Notes: generated by a model not told the origin, from the sequence alone. 14,658 nt of DNA from an uncultured Haemophilus sp. (GCF_905207935.1 NZ_CAJLNI010000041.1:1-14658); one strand, 5' to 3'. Counted from the stretch's first letter, positions 1 through 8,041 are shown. Numbers and translations are program-made.

Positions 1-122
1 AATGCCATCACACCCAGTACGATGCCAAAGCTTGCCAAATTAGCAACAAGTCGCCCAAAACGGTCAGCGCTTTTTGCACGCCAATATCGCAGGGCGACGT
101 ATAAAGAAATAGGTAAATTCAT
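1..122 (-). CDS. lolC: LolC-type lipoprotein-releasing ABC permease, N-terminus only (runs off window)
   Basis: The first 40 codons of an inner-membrane permease read leftward from the ATG at 122. The visible protein starts MNLPISLYVALRYWRAKSAD, followed by RFGR and then GIVLGVMA. The ADRFGR and GIxLGVMA elements before and within the first membrane helix are typical of LolC, the subunit that with LolD and LolE extracts mature lipoproteins from the inner membrane for LolA. The start overlaps the stop of the upstream dehydrogenase as TAATG, so translation is probably coupled. LolE is the alternative, but its N-terminus usually lacks the ADRFGR stretch. The rest of the gene lies outside the window, so ATP-coupling motifs cannot be checked. 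Confidence 0.85.
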   Translation of the reverse strand, partial: MNLPISLYVALRYWRAKSADRFGRLVANLASFGIVLGVMA

Positions 123-1069
123 TATTTTTGATTTAATTGTTGAACGAAATCTTCAATATTTTGCGTCACTTTTTTCGTTAGCGTGGTTACCGCACTATCA
201 CTCGCCCAAGCAATATGAGGTGTGATAATTAAATTCGGCATCGTTTTCGCTAATTCAATCAGTGGATTGTTTTTCTCTGGAGGTTCTTTCACTAACACAT
301 CTAATGCGGCACCACCTAATTGGCCTGATTTCAATGCATCACAAACTGCTTGCTCATCAATCAATGGACCTCGACCAGTATTGATTAAATACGCACCTTT
401 CTTACAAAGTGACAAGGTTTCTTGATTGATTAAATTTTTAGTTGTTTCAGTCAATGCACAATGCAATGTCAGAATATCGGCCTGTTTTAGCACCTCTTCA
501 AAAGGCGTGTAACCTTCACGGCACGTTGTGGCATTTCGATGTTCAGCATAAAGCACCTTCATGCCTAAAAGTTCTGCTAAACGCCCTACTTCTGTACCTA
601 AACAGCCTTTTCCAAACACGCCTAACGTTGAACCTTTCACATCTGTAATAGGATAATCAAAGTAGCAGAACTGTTTGCTCTCTGTCCATTTACCGGTGAT
701 TTGATCGCGCTGCCAGCCAGCCAAGCTGTGTTTTAACGCAAAAATCATGCCCAACACATGTTCAGGTACTGTTGTTGCTGAATAATCTGTCACATTTTTA
801 ACCGTCACACCCAATTCTTTTGCCGCGTCTAAATCCACGTTATTGGTGCCTGTTGCAGTGATTGCAATGAGTTTTAATTTCGGTAATTGTTGCAGTACTT
901 CACGGCTTAAAATCACTTTACTGGTGATAATAATATCTGCGTCTTTTGCTCGCTCAATGGTTTGCTCTGCGGAAGTATATTCATACTCTACCCAGTTATG
1001 CGGAAAGCTTGGACGAGGAATAGGAATATGTTTTGGAATTGCCGTGCTGTCTAAAAATACGATATTCAT
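122..1069 (-). CDS. D-isomer-specific 2-hydroxyacid dehydrogenase (glycerate dehydrogenase-like)
   Basis: A 315-aa cytosolic NAD-dependent dehydrogenase. The Rossmann nucleotide-binding loop is visible as GKGCLG at residues 153-158 (GxGxxG). The three catalytic residues of the family are present: Arg233 in NTGRGPLID, Glu262 in DVLVKEPP and His285 in TPHIAW. Length is normal for the family. The ATG start has a purine-rich AAAGGAGATAAC upstream. It lies downstream of kdsA on the same strand but is separated from it by a strong USS-pair hairpin, so it may have its own promoter. Its stop overlaps the lolC start. Substrate (glycerate/hydroxypyruvate or another 2-ketoacid) cannot be decided from sequence. 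The order kdsA, dehydrogenase, lolC matches what I recall from Haemophilus influenzae. Confidence 0.9.
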   Translation of the reverse strand: MNIVFLDSTAIPKHIPIPRPSFPHNWVEYEYTSAEQTIERAKDADIIITSKVILSREVLQQLPKLKLIAITATGTNNVDLDAAKELGVTVKNVTDYSATTVPEHVLGMIFALKHSLAGWQRDQITGKWTESKQFCYFDYPITDVKGSTLGVFGKGCLGTEVGRLAELLGMKVLYAEHRNATTCREGYTPFEEVLKQADILTLHCALTETTKNLINQETLSLCKKGAYLINTGRGPLIDEQAVCDALKSGQLGGAALDVLVKEPPEKNNPLIELAKTMPNLIITPHIAWASDSAVTTLTKKVTQNIEDFVQQLNQK

Positions 1070-1091
1070 TGTTATCTCCTTTTACAGAACA

Positions 1092-1130
1092 AAAGTGCGG
1101 TCAAAAACAACGCTGTTTTCAACCGCACTT
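1092..1130 (-). terminator. Intergenic terminator built from an inverted pair of Haemophilus USS
   Basis: AAGTGCGGT at 1093-1101 pairs with ACCGCACTT at 1122-1130, and the stem extends inward through AAAA/TTTT. Reading the minus strand, the hairpin is followed by TTTTGTTCTGT. It lies directly after the kdsA stop. Paired USS acting as terminators are a known Pasteurellaceae arrangement, and they identify the Hin-type dialect. Confidence 0.85.
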
Positions 1131-1135
1131 CTCCA

Positions 1136-1990
1136 TTAGATGGACGTATCTAATTCAGGGAAAGACTTCACTAAATCATCAATGGCTTTCATCTGTGAGA
1201 CAAAACCTTCTAATGCCGAAAGTGGCAATGCAGAAGGGCCATCACATTTTGCTTGATTTGGATTTGGGTGAGCTTCTAAGAATAAGCCTGCAATGCCAAT
1301 TGCTAAACCAGAACGGGCTAATTCGGTCACTTGTTCACGACGACCACCTGAAGCGGCACCAAACGGATCACGGCATTGTAATGAATGGGTCACGTCAAAA
1401 ATAACTGGGCTGCCTTTAGACACTTTTTTCATTACGCCGAAGCCTAACATATCCACCACTAAATTATCGTAACCGAAGTTTGAGCCACGATCACAAAGGA
1501 TGATTTTATCGTTACCACATTCTTCAAACTTATCAACGATATTACCCATTTGACCAGGGCTTAAGAATTGTGGTTTTTTCACGTTAATTACCGCACCGGT
1601 TTTTGCCATGGCTTCGACTAAATCAGTTTGACGAGCTAAGAATGCCGGTAATTGAATCACATCCACCACATCAGCAACAGGCTTACATTGATAAATTTCG
1701 TGCACATCGGTAATCACTTTCACGCCAAAGGTTTCTTTTAATTCTTGGAAAATTTTTAAACCTTCTTCCATACCTGGACCACGGTAAGAATGAATTGAAG
1801 AACGGTTAGCTTTATCGAAAGATGCTTTAAAAACATAAGGCACACCCAACTTTTCAGTCACTTTCACGTAAGCTTCACAAACTTGCATCGCCATATCGCG
1901 ACTTTCAAGCACGTTCATTCCGCCGAAAAGTACAAAAGGTTTGTCATTTGCGACATCAATATTGCCAATTTTTACAATTTTATTTTGCAT
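1136..1990 (-). CDS. kdsA: 3-deoxy-8-phosphooctulonate (KDO-8-P) synthase
   Basis: A 284-aa enzyme that condenses arabinose-5-phosphate and phosphoenolpyruvate to KDO-8-phosphate for the inner core of lipopolysaccharide/lipooligosaccharide. Family landmarks are the KASFDKANRSS substrate-binding stretch at residues 55-65, VKKPQFLSPGQM, CDRGSNFGYDNLVVDM, FDVTHS and the late EAHPNPNQAKCDGPSALPL loop. Length and ends are full for the family. The ATG follows AAAAAGGAAATATT, a good ribosome binding site. It is immediately downstream of the sirB1-like gene with a short gap and is followed by the USS terminator at 1092-1130, so it is the last gene of the prfA-prmC-sirB1-kdsA run. The association of kdsA with prfA, prmC and sirB1 is conserved in many gammaproteobacteria. 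Confidence 0.97.
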   Translation of the reverse strand: MQNKIVKIGNIDVANDKPFVLFGGMNVLESRDMAMQVCEAYVKVTEKLGVPYVFKASFDKANRSSIHSYRGPGMEEGLKIFQELKETFGVKVITDVHEIYQCKPVADVVDVIQLPAFLARQTDLVEAMAKTGAVINVKKPQFLSPGQMGNIVDKFEECGNDKIILCDRGSNFGYDNLVVDMLGFGVMKKVSKGSPVIFDVTHSLQCRDPFGAASGGRREQVTELARSGLAIGIAGLFLEAHPNPNQAKCDGPSALPLSALEGFVSQMKAIDDLVKSFPELDTSI

Positions 1991-2002
1991 AATATTTCCT
2001 TT

Positions 2003-2806
2003 TTAATGGATGGCATTGGCATCTTTCAATGCTTCGCCTTTCAGTTCTAAAAGTTGAGTTTTTAACAGAGAAGAAGTGGGATCATTCGGACATTGATCCA
2101 CAAAATATTCCAAATCCTCAATGGCTGAAGGATAAGCGCCCATTTGCGCCAACACTAAGCCACGATCGCGAATATCGTAAGGATCTTTTCTTCCCGCTAA
2201 CAAGAATTGGATATAATTAAAAGCCAAATCGTTTTGTTCTTCACGAATTAAGGCATTTTTGGCGAGCTGACGGAAACGTGCGGTCAGCATCGGAATATCT
2301 GCTCGAGCTAAATCTTCCGGTTGAATTTGAGCCCCAAAACCAAAGGCACCTTCATAGAGTTTTTTCAATTCATCCACTGAAATGTATTTTCCACTCCAAG
2401 GATCAATAAACGCCACTTCACCATCGACTTCTGCACGTAAAATCAGTTGCGTCGGGAAATTCACGGGATAAATCGGCAATTTTAAACTTGCAGCTAAATA
2501 AAGGATTAAGGCGCCAAGGCTCACCGGCATGCCTTCACGCTCTTCTAAAATATACGGAAGATATAAATTGCGAGCATAGAAGTAATTATCCGCATCACAA
2601 TGAAAGCCCCAATCGCCATAAAATAGCTGCAAGAGTTGATGAATTTTAGCTTTATCATCCCATTCTTCTGGAATAGCTTGGCGAGCTTTACGCACTAAGC
2701 TTCCTACAAGCCCTCTTATACGAGGCTCATCAATTTGCTCTTTCTCACAAATGCTCAGATAAAAATGAGTTAGCTCAGTATATAAGACTTTTTGATCGTA
2801 TTTCAT
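2003..2806 (-). CDS. SirB1-family protein (transglutaminase-like fold plus tetratricopeptide tail)
   Basis: A 267-aa protein of the SirB1/YchA family. The N-terminal half (about residues 20-170) has the family pattern GMPVSLGALILYLA, NFPTQLILRAEVDGEVAFID and PWSGK. The C-terminal part contains TPR-like helices (YDIRDRGLVLAQMGAYPSA, then DLEYFVDQCP). The position where a catalytic His would sit (FPGHFL in some relatives) reads FPTQLI, so it is probably not an active transglutaminase. I choose the ATG at 2806, which overlaps the prmC stop as TAATG and has GGAAG six bases upstream, over the TTG twelve bases earlier. The exact function is unknown in any species, although the gene is usually found beside prmC and kdsA. 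Confidence 0.88.
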   Translation of the reverse strand: MKYDQKVLYTELTHFYLSICEKEQIDEPRIRGLVGSLVRKARQAIPEEWDDKAKIHQLLQLFYGDWGFHCDADNYFYARNLYLPYILEEREGMPVSLGALILYLAASLKLPIYPVNFPTQLILRAEVDGEVAFIDPWSGKYISVDELKKLYEGAFGFGAQIQPEDLARADIPMLTARFRQLAKNALIREEQNDLAFNYIQFLLAGRKDPYDIRDRGLVLAQMGAYPSAIEDLEYFVDQCPNDPTSSLLKTQLLELKGEALKDANAIH

Positions 2807-3684
2807 TACCGCTTCCAATATCCCAACGTTACGCGCTCATTGTCGCCATAATCCCGTATGGTTGCAACCCCTTGCCAATGATTTTGCCAGAAAATTGACC
2901 GTACTTCTTTGCCCTGTTTCCAGCCGTGCTCTAACAATAAATAGCCGTTATCTTTTAAATGTAGTGGTGCATACTCAATAAGATGACGTAAATCAGCTAA
3001 ACCGTTTTCGCCCGCCACCAACGCCGAACGAGGCTCGAAACGCACATCACCTTGGAAAAGATGCTCATCGGTTTCATCAATATAAGGCGGATTACTGATG
3101 ATAATATCAAACTGCCCTTCAACATTTTCAAACCAACGACTCTGCAAAAATTGCACCTTGAGCTGATTTTTTTCTGCATTGGATTGTGCTAATTTGACGA
3201 CTTCAGGCATCAAATCAACACCGATGACATCTAATTGAATATGTTTTTTTTGACAAATAGGAGAAAGCTCAGAAGCCAACGCTAACGCAATGGCGCCAGT
3301 GCCGGTTCCGAGATCGAGAATACGAAAGTGCGATAGATTTTCTTCCAGTTTTTCTAACGCAATTTGCAATGCTTTTTCTACGAGAATTTCGGTATCGGGG
3401 CGAGGAATTAATGTTCCTTCAGATACATTTAAAGGCAAGGACCAGAATTCTTTTTCACCGAGGATATAAGCGATAGGTTCACCTTTTAAACGACGATCTA
3501 AAAGTGCGGTCAATTTTAACCGCACTTTCTCATCAATTTCCGTCTCATCGAAAGCTAAAATTTGCGTTCTAGATTTGCCTGTTGCGTGTTGCAATAGCAC
3601 TAACGCGTCAACTTTGCCATTCTCTGTCGGATTTATCTGATTTAAGGCTTGCGCAGCATCGGCAAGCCATTGTTGATAGGTCAT
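2806..3684 (-). CDS. prmC: Release factor glutamine methyltransferase
   Basis: A 292-aa S-adenosylmethionine-dependent enzyme that methylates the Gln of the GGQ loop in RF1 and RF2. SAM-binding motif I is DLGTGTG at residues 124-130, the acidic end of the second strand is GVDLMP near 155-160, and the catalytic/substrate motif NPPY is at 198-201. An N-terminal helical domain (residues 1-90) with KGEPIAYILGEKEFW is standard for PrmC. The ATG overlaps the prfA stop as TAATG, so the methyltransferase is co-translated with its substrate. An inverted USS pair lies inside the coding sequence at residues about 53-65. Confidence 0.97.
   Translation of the reverse strand: MTYQQWLADAAQALNQINPTENGKVDALVLLQHATGKSRTQILAFDETEIDEKVRLKLTALLDRRLKGEPIAYILGEKEFWSLPLNVSEGTLIPRPDTEILVEKALQIALEKLEENLSHFRILDLGTGTGAIALALASELSPICQKKHIQLDVIGVDLMPEVVKLAQSNAEKNQLKVQFLQSRWFENVEGQFDIIISNPPYIDETDEHLFQGDVRFEPRSALVAGENGLADLRHLIEYAPLHLKDNGYLLLEHGWKQGKEVRSIFWQNHWQGVATIRDYGDNERVTLGYWKR
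3502..3527. other. Inverted Haemophilus USS pair inside prmC
   Basis: AAGTGCGGT (3502-3510) and ACCGCACTT (3519-3527) are separated by eight bases. Together they encode the KVRLKLTALL segment of PrmC. The pair is perfect in both cores. It marks this DNA as native to a Hin-USS Pasteurellaceae. Confidence 0.9.
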
Positions 3685-4766
3685 TAATTACTCTCAGATA
3701 ACGCCGCTAATTGATCTGCTTGATATTCAGTAATAATCGGTTGAATAAGCTCGTCAATTTTGCCGTTCATCACTTCATCTAAGCGATAGAGCGTTAAGTT
3801 GATACGGTGATCTGTTACACGACCTTGTGGGTAGTTATAAGTACGAATTTTATCGGAACGGTCGCCTGAACCTAATAAGTTACGGCGGGTATCCGCTTGC
3901 TCTGCGGCTTGACGCTCTTGCTCCGCTTGAACAATACGTGAAGCCAATACAGACATCGCTTTAGCTTTATTTTTATGTTGTGAACGTTCATCCTGACATT
4001 CCACCACAATGCCTGTTGGAATGTGAGTAATACGTACCGCAGAGTCTGTGGTATTAACGTGCTGACCACCTGCACCAGATGAACGATAGGTATCAATACG
4101 TAAATCTGCTGGATTGATTTCCGGCATTTCAGATTCAGGTAATTCTGGCATAACTGCAACAGTACAGGCTGAAGTATGAATACGACCTTGGCTTTCTGTT
4201 TTTGGTACACGTTGTACACGGTGGCCGCCTGATTCAAATTTTAACTGACCATACACGCCATCACCGCTTACTTTAACGATCACTTCTTTATAACCGCCCT
4301 GCTCGCTTTCATTTGCGCTGAGCATTTCAACACGCCAGCGTTTACTTTCTGCATAACGGCTGTACATACGGAATAAATCGCCAGCAAAGATACCCGCTTC
4401 ATCACCACCAGTACCCGCACGAATTTCTAAATAGCAGTTATATTCATCATTTGGATCTTTTGGTAATAAAAGAATTTGAAGTTGTTGCTCCACTTCTTCA
4501 ATTTCGGCTTTGGATTCTTCAATTTCCATTTCTGCCATTTCTTTCATTTCAGGATCATCTAACATCAATTCTGCTTCAGCAATGTTAGAATTAAGCTGAT
4601 TCCAACGATTAAAACATTTCACCACATCTTCAAGTTGTGAATATTCTTTAGAATACGCACGGAATTTATCCTGATCCGAAATCACCGACGCATCGCCTAG
4701 CAATGCCTCTAATTCTTCATAACGTTCTTTTAAACTTTCAAGTTTTGCAATAATAGAATCTTTCAT
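3684..4766 (-). CDS. prfA: Peptide chain release factor 1
   Basis: A 360-aa class I release factor that decodes UAA and UAG on the ribosome. The codon-recognition tripeptide of RF1 is present as PKT at residues 188-190 (PxT; RF2 would have SPF), and the peptidyl-tRNA hydrolysis motif GGQ is at 233-235 within SSGAGGQHVNTTDS. The length equals the usual RF1 length. Its GGQ glutamine is the substrate of the next gene, prmC, which begins on the stop codon. It is first in the four-gene run and lies just after a terminator that closes the epmC-like gene, so a promoter probably sits in 4767-4792. Confidence 0.98.
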   Translation of the reverse strand: MKDSIIAKLESLKERYEELEALLGDASVISDQDKFRAYSKEYSQLEDVVKCFNRWNQLNSNIAEAELMLDDPEMKEMAEMEIEESKAEIEEVEQQLQILLLPKDPNDEYNCYLEIRAGTGGDEAGIFAGDLFRMYSRYAESKRWRVEMLSANESEQGGYKEVIVKVSGDGVYGQLKFESGGHRVQRVPKTESQGRIHTSACTVAVMPELPESEMPEINPADLRIDTYRSSGAGGQHVNTTDSAVRITHIPTGIVVECQDERSQHKNKAKAMSVLASRIVQAEQERQAAEQADTRRNLLGSGDRSDKIRTYNYPQGRVTDHRINLTLYRLDEVMNGKIDELIQPIITEYQADQLAALSESN

Positions 4767-4792
4767 ATTTTTATAAAGTTAAAGCCAAAAAT

Positions 4793-4818
4793 AAAATCGG
4801 CCTATTCTAGCCGATTTT
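4793..4818 (-). terminator. Rho-independent terminator after the epmC-like gene
   Basis: AAAATCGGC (4793-4801) and GCCGATTTT (4810-4818) form a nine-base-pair stem with an eight-base loop. On the minus strand it is followed by ATTTTTGG. It separates the epmC-like gene from prfA. Confidence 0.8.
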
Positions 4819-4855
4819 AAGGAAAATTGACAGACGCAAAATCTGCCTAAAAATG

Positions 4856-4864
4856 ACCGCACTT
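4856..4864. other. Haemophilus USS at the epmC stop codon
   Basis: ACCGCACTT on the plus strand is a perfect Hin-type uptake core. It overlaps the last base of the epmC stop codon. A single unpaired USS. Confidence 0.85.
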
Positions 4865-5400
4865 TAGATGCGAGTAACATCAAATTTCGATAAATCAATT
4901 CGATCTTCTGTGTCATAAAATTGAGCCAACGCATGACGCAAGGTTTCTGCGCGTTTTGGTAAGCCTTTTTCTGCATAGGTTTTCACTTGCTCATACACCG
5001 CTTGCTTAAATGGTTGCGTATCCCCTGGATTGCCATTCAAGTTATCGGCACTGGCAAAATAACGGAAACCCGCCGCAGTGGCTAAAATCCATTCCAATGC
5101 TTGAGGTTTCACTTCCACCTTTTCAAAATCACGTTGACGTGCTTCAGAACGACCATCCGGCTCATACCAATAGCCAAAATCTTCTAATTTACGACGCTCT
5201 TTCCCCGCCACTAACCAATGGGCAATTTCATGTAATGCACTACTGTAAAAGCCTCTCGCAAAGTAAATGGCGTTATAAGGCACCTCATCATTTGCAGGAA
5301 TGTAAATCGGCTCATCCCCACCTTTAACCAATCGCGTATTATATTCTTCTTCAAAACATTGATTAAAAATCGCAATGATATCCTCAAGTTTGTGTTCCAT
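4864..5400 (-). CDS. epmC: Elongation factor P hydroxylase (YfcM/EpmC family)
   Basis: A 178-aa cytosolic protein of the family that hydroxylates the modified lysine of elongation factor P. The metal-binding HxxxH is visible as HEIAHW with His57 and His61, preceded by ARGFYSSAL and followed by GYWYEPDGRSEARQRDFE, all characteristic of YfcM. Length matches the family. The ATG at 5400 has a clear GGAG seven bases upstream. It ends next to a USS and a terminator, and appears to be a single-gene unit. It is the last gene with clear Haemophilus character before the mosaic region. Confidence 0.93.
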   Translation of the reverse strand: MEHKLEDIIAIFNQCFEEEYNTRLVKGGDEPIYIPANDEVPYNAIYFARGFYSSALHEIAHWLVAGKERRKLEDFGYWYEPDGRSEARQRDFEKVEVKPQALEWILATAAGFRYFASADNLNGNPGDTQPFKQAVYEQVKTYAEKGLPKRAETLRHALAQFYDTEDRIDLSKFDVTRI

Positions 5401-5641
5401 GCTTTCTCCAAATATTTTTATAAATAACGCCTCTTAAAAGGTTTGAGAATTATCTCATTTTTAATCTCTTTCACAAAATCTGGTTGAATAATAAAAAAGG
5501 AGGTATCCTCGCTTGGATAATACATTCGGCAAACAGATAGAATAATGAAGCAAAAGCTATCTGAAAGAATGTTTTAGACGGTCTTGGGAAAACAACAACG
5601 AATATTGGATTTTTTATCCCAATACTCGCTGACTATCCCAT
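5401..5641. other. Boundary region between Haemophilus core and mosaic island
   Basis: No credible gene is seen on either strand in these 241 bases. The right part (5603-5624) can fold into an ATTGG/CCAAT hairpin after the lipoprotein gene, a weak terminator candidate. The left part is AT-rich and should hold the promoter of the epmC-like gene (a TATAAA lies at about 5417-5422 in minus-strand sense), but I see no well-spaced partner. Neither USS nor intact DUS is present. Confidence 0.5.
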
Positions 5642-6092
5642 CTATAACTTATTCTGAAGTATTCGTGTATCAAAATCTATCAGAAACGGTTTTCTAACCT
5701 TATGTAAATCATGAAACATATCGGTAAAAAAAGAATTGCACTTAAATGTGTATCTTTTTAATTGAAATTTAACAGGTTGGCAATTTACTTGATCAGCATT
5801 ACCACATAATTGAATCATGCCTTTAGTTTCTGTATTTTCACTCTCTCTTCCGATTTCAACCAACACTACTTCTCCTAGTTCATTTATACAATCAACCCCA
5901 CTTCCGGGGAGTTGTAGTAAATGCTTTTGAAGAATATGATCTGTATCAACAAAATGAACATCTGCCTGTATTTCATCTAAACTATTATTAATAGAGTAAT
6001 TTTTAAATTCAACTTCATAATCATAGGTCATAGGAAGCACAGGAAGTAAGCAGCATAACGGTAAAAATAAGTGAAGAGTTAGATCTCAACAT
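5642..6092 (-). pseudogene. Frameshifted small lipoprotein gene (possible immunity protein)
   Basis: The visible reading frame from 6040 encodes 132 aa with no recognised family. Extending upstream in the next frame gives ATG at 6092 with GGAG at 6100-6103 and a lipoprotein signal, MLRSNSSLIFTVMLLTSCAS, with lipobox LTSC. The signal frame then stops after YDL. Removing one C in the GACCTATG run at about 6029-6036 would join it as CASYDYDYEVEF. So the gene was probably an outer- or inner-membrane lipoprotein of about 150 aa, now broken by one inserted base (or a sequencing error). Its start overlaps by 14 bases the end of the decayed toxin tip (stop at 6079), the spacing expected of a toxin/immunity pair. 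The immunity role is inferred from position only. Confidence 0.6.
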
Positions 6093-6476
6093 TTTTTAAC
6101 TCCTTTAATAAGATATCAGAAGCAGATTTTTTCTTTTCAAACAATTTTTGTATAAACATTGCATTTACTTCTCCGTGATAAGAATCTCTCTATGCTGACA
6201 ATGTCTCGATTTAGATATTATCTCAACGATTACATACGGTGGCGATCCAATCACGTATTTTACTGTATTAAATAAAAAAGGGGAGCCCAAATGCTCACCT
6301 TCTAAAGGCTTCCTCTGCTTTGGATGTGGGTCAGTTGGGCGGCATTGTAGCCGTATTCGCGCCGGCTGCGGTTGTGGATTTGCTGCAGGATTCTGCCCAT
6401 AGGGTCGTATTGTGTTTGTTGGCGGATATGTTTGCCAAAGGCACGTTCGGTTTCGCGGTGTAGTTTGCAAAAGGCC
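6079..6476 (-). pseudogene. Decayed Rhs core fragment and C-terminal toxin tip
   Basis: Reading leftward from about 6476, one frame gives LHRETERAFGKHIRQQTQYD, then PMGRILQQIHNRSRREYGYNAA, an RHS-repeat (YD-repeat) segment typical of Neisseria Rhs proteins. It stops at 6302. A second frame continues with GSPPYVIVE (ending at 6165). A third frame covers HGEVNAMFIQKLFEKKKSA up to a stop at 6079. The three pieces look like one gene end broken by at least two frameshifts. The GSPPYVIVE stretch resembles the entry of some polymorphic-toxin domains, but I cannot name the toxin. No start codon or full Rhs core is present, so this is an orphan tip. Confidence 0.6.
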
Positions 6477-6510
6477 GTCTGAAAACCCGATATGATTTCA
6501 GACGACCTTT
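6470..6510. terminator. Paired-DUS hairpin (mixed dialect)
   Basis: AGGCCGTCTGAA (6472-6483, AG-DUS) and TTCAGACGACCT (6497-6508, reverse of AGGTCGTCTGAA) face each other with a 13-base loop and a T-run on the plus strand. The arms differ by one base, so the stem has one mismatch. It lies between the gene tail at 6530-6728 and the Rhs remnant. Confidence 0.7.
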
Positions 6511-6529
6511 TTATCGTTTCGTTTATATT

Positions 6530-6728
6530 TTACTTTTGACGCTCTTCCAATTCTTTTTCACTAAAGCGGACTTGACCTTTATCTTCACACTTGAGTAGCC
6601 GCCAAACAGTATCTTCCCGAAAAATGGGATTGCCGTTCTCATCCCCCTTAGCACTGACCTGTTCGGCAGGCAGAAGTTCTCCTCGACTGATTGGTTTTCA
6701 TGACCGATAAAGTTATCAAAGCCGTATT
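6530..6728 (-). pseudogene. Frameshifted C-terminal gene remnant
   Basis: Just after the DUF2931 stop, one frame reads YGFDNFIGHENQS and another continues as GELLPAEQVSAKGDENGN, PIFREDTVWRLLKCEDKG and QVRFSEKELEERQK, ending at TAA 6530-6532. The two frames meet near 6680. The composition looks like a real protein end rather than chance. No family recognised. Because it sits between a DUF2931 gene and an Rhs remnant, it could be the tail of a secreted effector, but this is only positional inference. Confidence 0.4.
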
Positions 6729-6740
6729 TTCCTAATAATA

Positions 6741-8030
6741 TTAGTAATAAGCAGTATTGTTGATTTCATAACGTTGATGGAGCTTAGCATCTGGCAATAC
6801 AAATTTTTGTCCATCTTTTTGAAGATATGCTTCGGTTAATTCAAAATGATCATCAAATTTCAATTTCAACGTGGCAAACTGATTTATTGAAGGTGTACTG
6901 ATATTGTGCGCTTGATTCCTTCCGGGGAACGCCTGTTGAAATATCTTGTATAACCCGTTTAGTCGGGCATCATCGTATATGATTTTATAATCATTCTGCT
7001 CTTGTTCTTCAGTCTTAAATGGATGCAATCTAATACCCCACCGATTACCTGTTTCCTTATCTATTAACCATAGCCTGATGTAAGTCGGAATTGCCTTCAT
7101 TGTATTCTTCTCTTCTTCGATTCTCTCCTTACCTATGGCTGTCCAGCGCTCTGTATTGGCGAATTCCATATAATATTCGCCATTCCATTCTCCTCCATCC
7201 ACTTCAACTTCCAAATTCCATGGATATTTTGTTTGCATTTGTTTATACCATTCTGCACTGACCTTTTTGGATCCAGCTATATAAGTGTGATAGAAATCGG
7301 GATGTTCTTTACGTACTCTATCTAAGTATTCAGCCCTTCTCTTAGGGTCATGATAAGACTCAACATCGTAATACCACATTTCATTAAAGTGGTGTTTAGC
7401 AGCCTCTTCTAAAGAAGGTACAATTTCTCTTGCTTGCCAGGACATTAATTCCTTATGGATAAAAGTGCTGGTCAAATTCAACGTAACCCAACCACCAGGC
7501 GCAACAGCTAATTCAAAATTATTGGGAGATTCATATCGCGGAGTTTCAGTATCCTCTACTGCATTATTAAATACCCTGTAACTTTTTGCCATCATAGGAC
7601 GTACCTTGTCTGTAGGAAGAGCTTCGTCCAGCTGATAAAATTTATTTTCAAACCGGGATAAATAGGTAAAAGTTAACCTTTCGGGAAGTAAATCAAACTC
7701 TGCCGTTCTTCCTAAGTATCCTCCTCGACCCCAGATAGAGCCTGTACCAAAGAAGTTTCGCAAGACCGTTCCGTTCTGCAAATAAAATTCGGAACTGTAC
7801 TTATTAGATACGTCTACCGCATATGCCCCCAACGTCAAATATGAAGAATTTTCTGGTGTAGCGTTAACCAATGTAGCCTCCGCCATCTTAACACCCCAAG
7901 CCATGCCTTTTGCCTGTTCGGGATTGCCATTGCCTTCAATCATTCTATTTAATCCTATGTTTGCCAATACAATGCTGAGGTAACCTGCTGCTACTATTCC
8001 TAAAAGGATATTTGTTTTCTTGTGTTTCAT
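6741..8030 (-). CDS. DUF2931 family protein, membrane anchored
   Basis: A 429-aa protein with an N-terminal hydrophobic segment at residues 8-25 (ILLGIVAAGYLSIVLANI) that is an uncleaved anchor or signal peptide; no lipobox Cys is seen. The middle contains GRTAEFDLLPERLTFTYLSR, then FENKFYQLDEALP, which fits the DUF2931 pattern (LPxRLxxxY...KFYxxDxxLP), and PGGWVTLNLTST. The N-terminal third has SIWGRGGYLG. Such proteins are often found near Rhs or type VI secretion effector genes, where an immunity role has been suggested; the Rhs remnant nearby agrees with that. The ATG at 8028-8030 abuts an AG-DUS that occupies the ribosome-binding region. Function unproven. Confidence 0.6.
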   Translation of the reverse strand: MKHKKTNILLGIVAAGYLSIVLANIGLNRMIEGNGNPEQAKGMAWGVKMAEATLVNATPENSSYLTLGAYAVDVSNKYSSEFYLQNGTVLRNFFGTGSIWGRGGYLGRTAEFDLLPERLTFTYLSRFENKFYQLDEALPTDKVRPMMAKSYRVFNNAVEDTETPRYESPNNFELAVAPGGWVTLNLTSTFIHKELMSWQAREIVPSLEEAAKHHFNEMWYYDVESYHDPKRRAEYLDRVRKEHPDFYHTYIAGSKKVSAEWYKQMQTKYPWNLEVEVDGGEWNGEYYMEFANTERWTAIGKERIEEEKNTMKAIPTYIRLWLIDKETGNRWGIRLHPFKTEEQEQNDYKIIYDDARLNGLYKIFQQAFPGRNQAHNISTPSINQFATLKLKFDDHFELTEAYLQKDGQKFVLPDAKLHQRYEINNTAYY

Positions 8031-8041
8031 TCAGACGGCCT
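8030..8041 (-). other. AG-DUS overlapping the DUF2931 start codon
   Basis: The minus strand reads AGGCCGTCTGAA and its last A is the first base of the ATG start. The 12-mer is a perfect AG-DUS of Neisseria. The AAAAGG at its front is the only purine stretch that could serve as a ribosome binding site, so uptake signal and translation start are combined. Confidence 0.85.
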
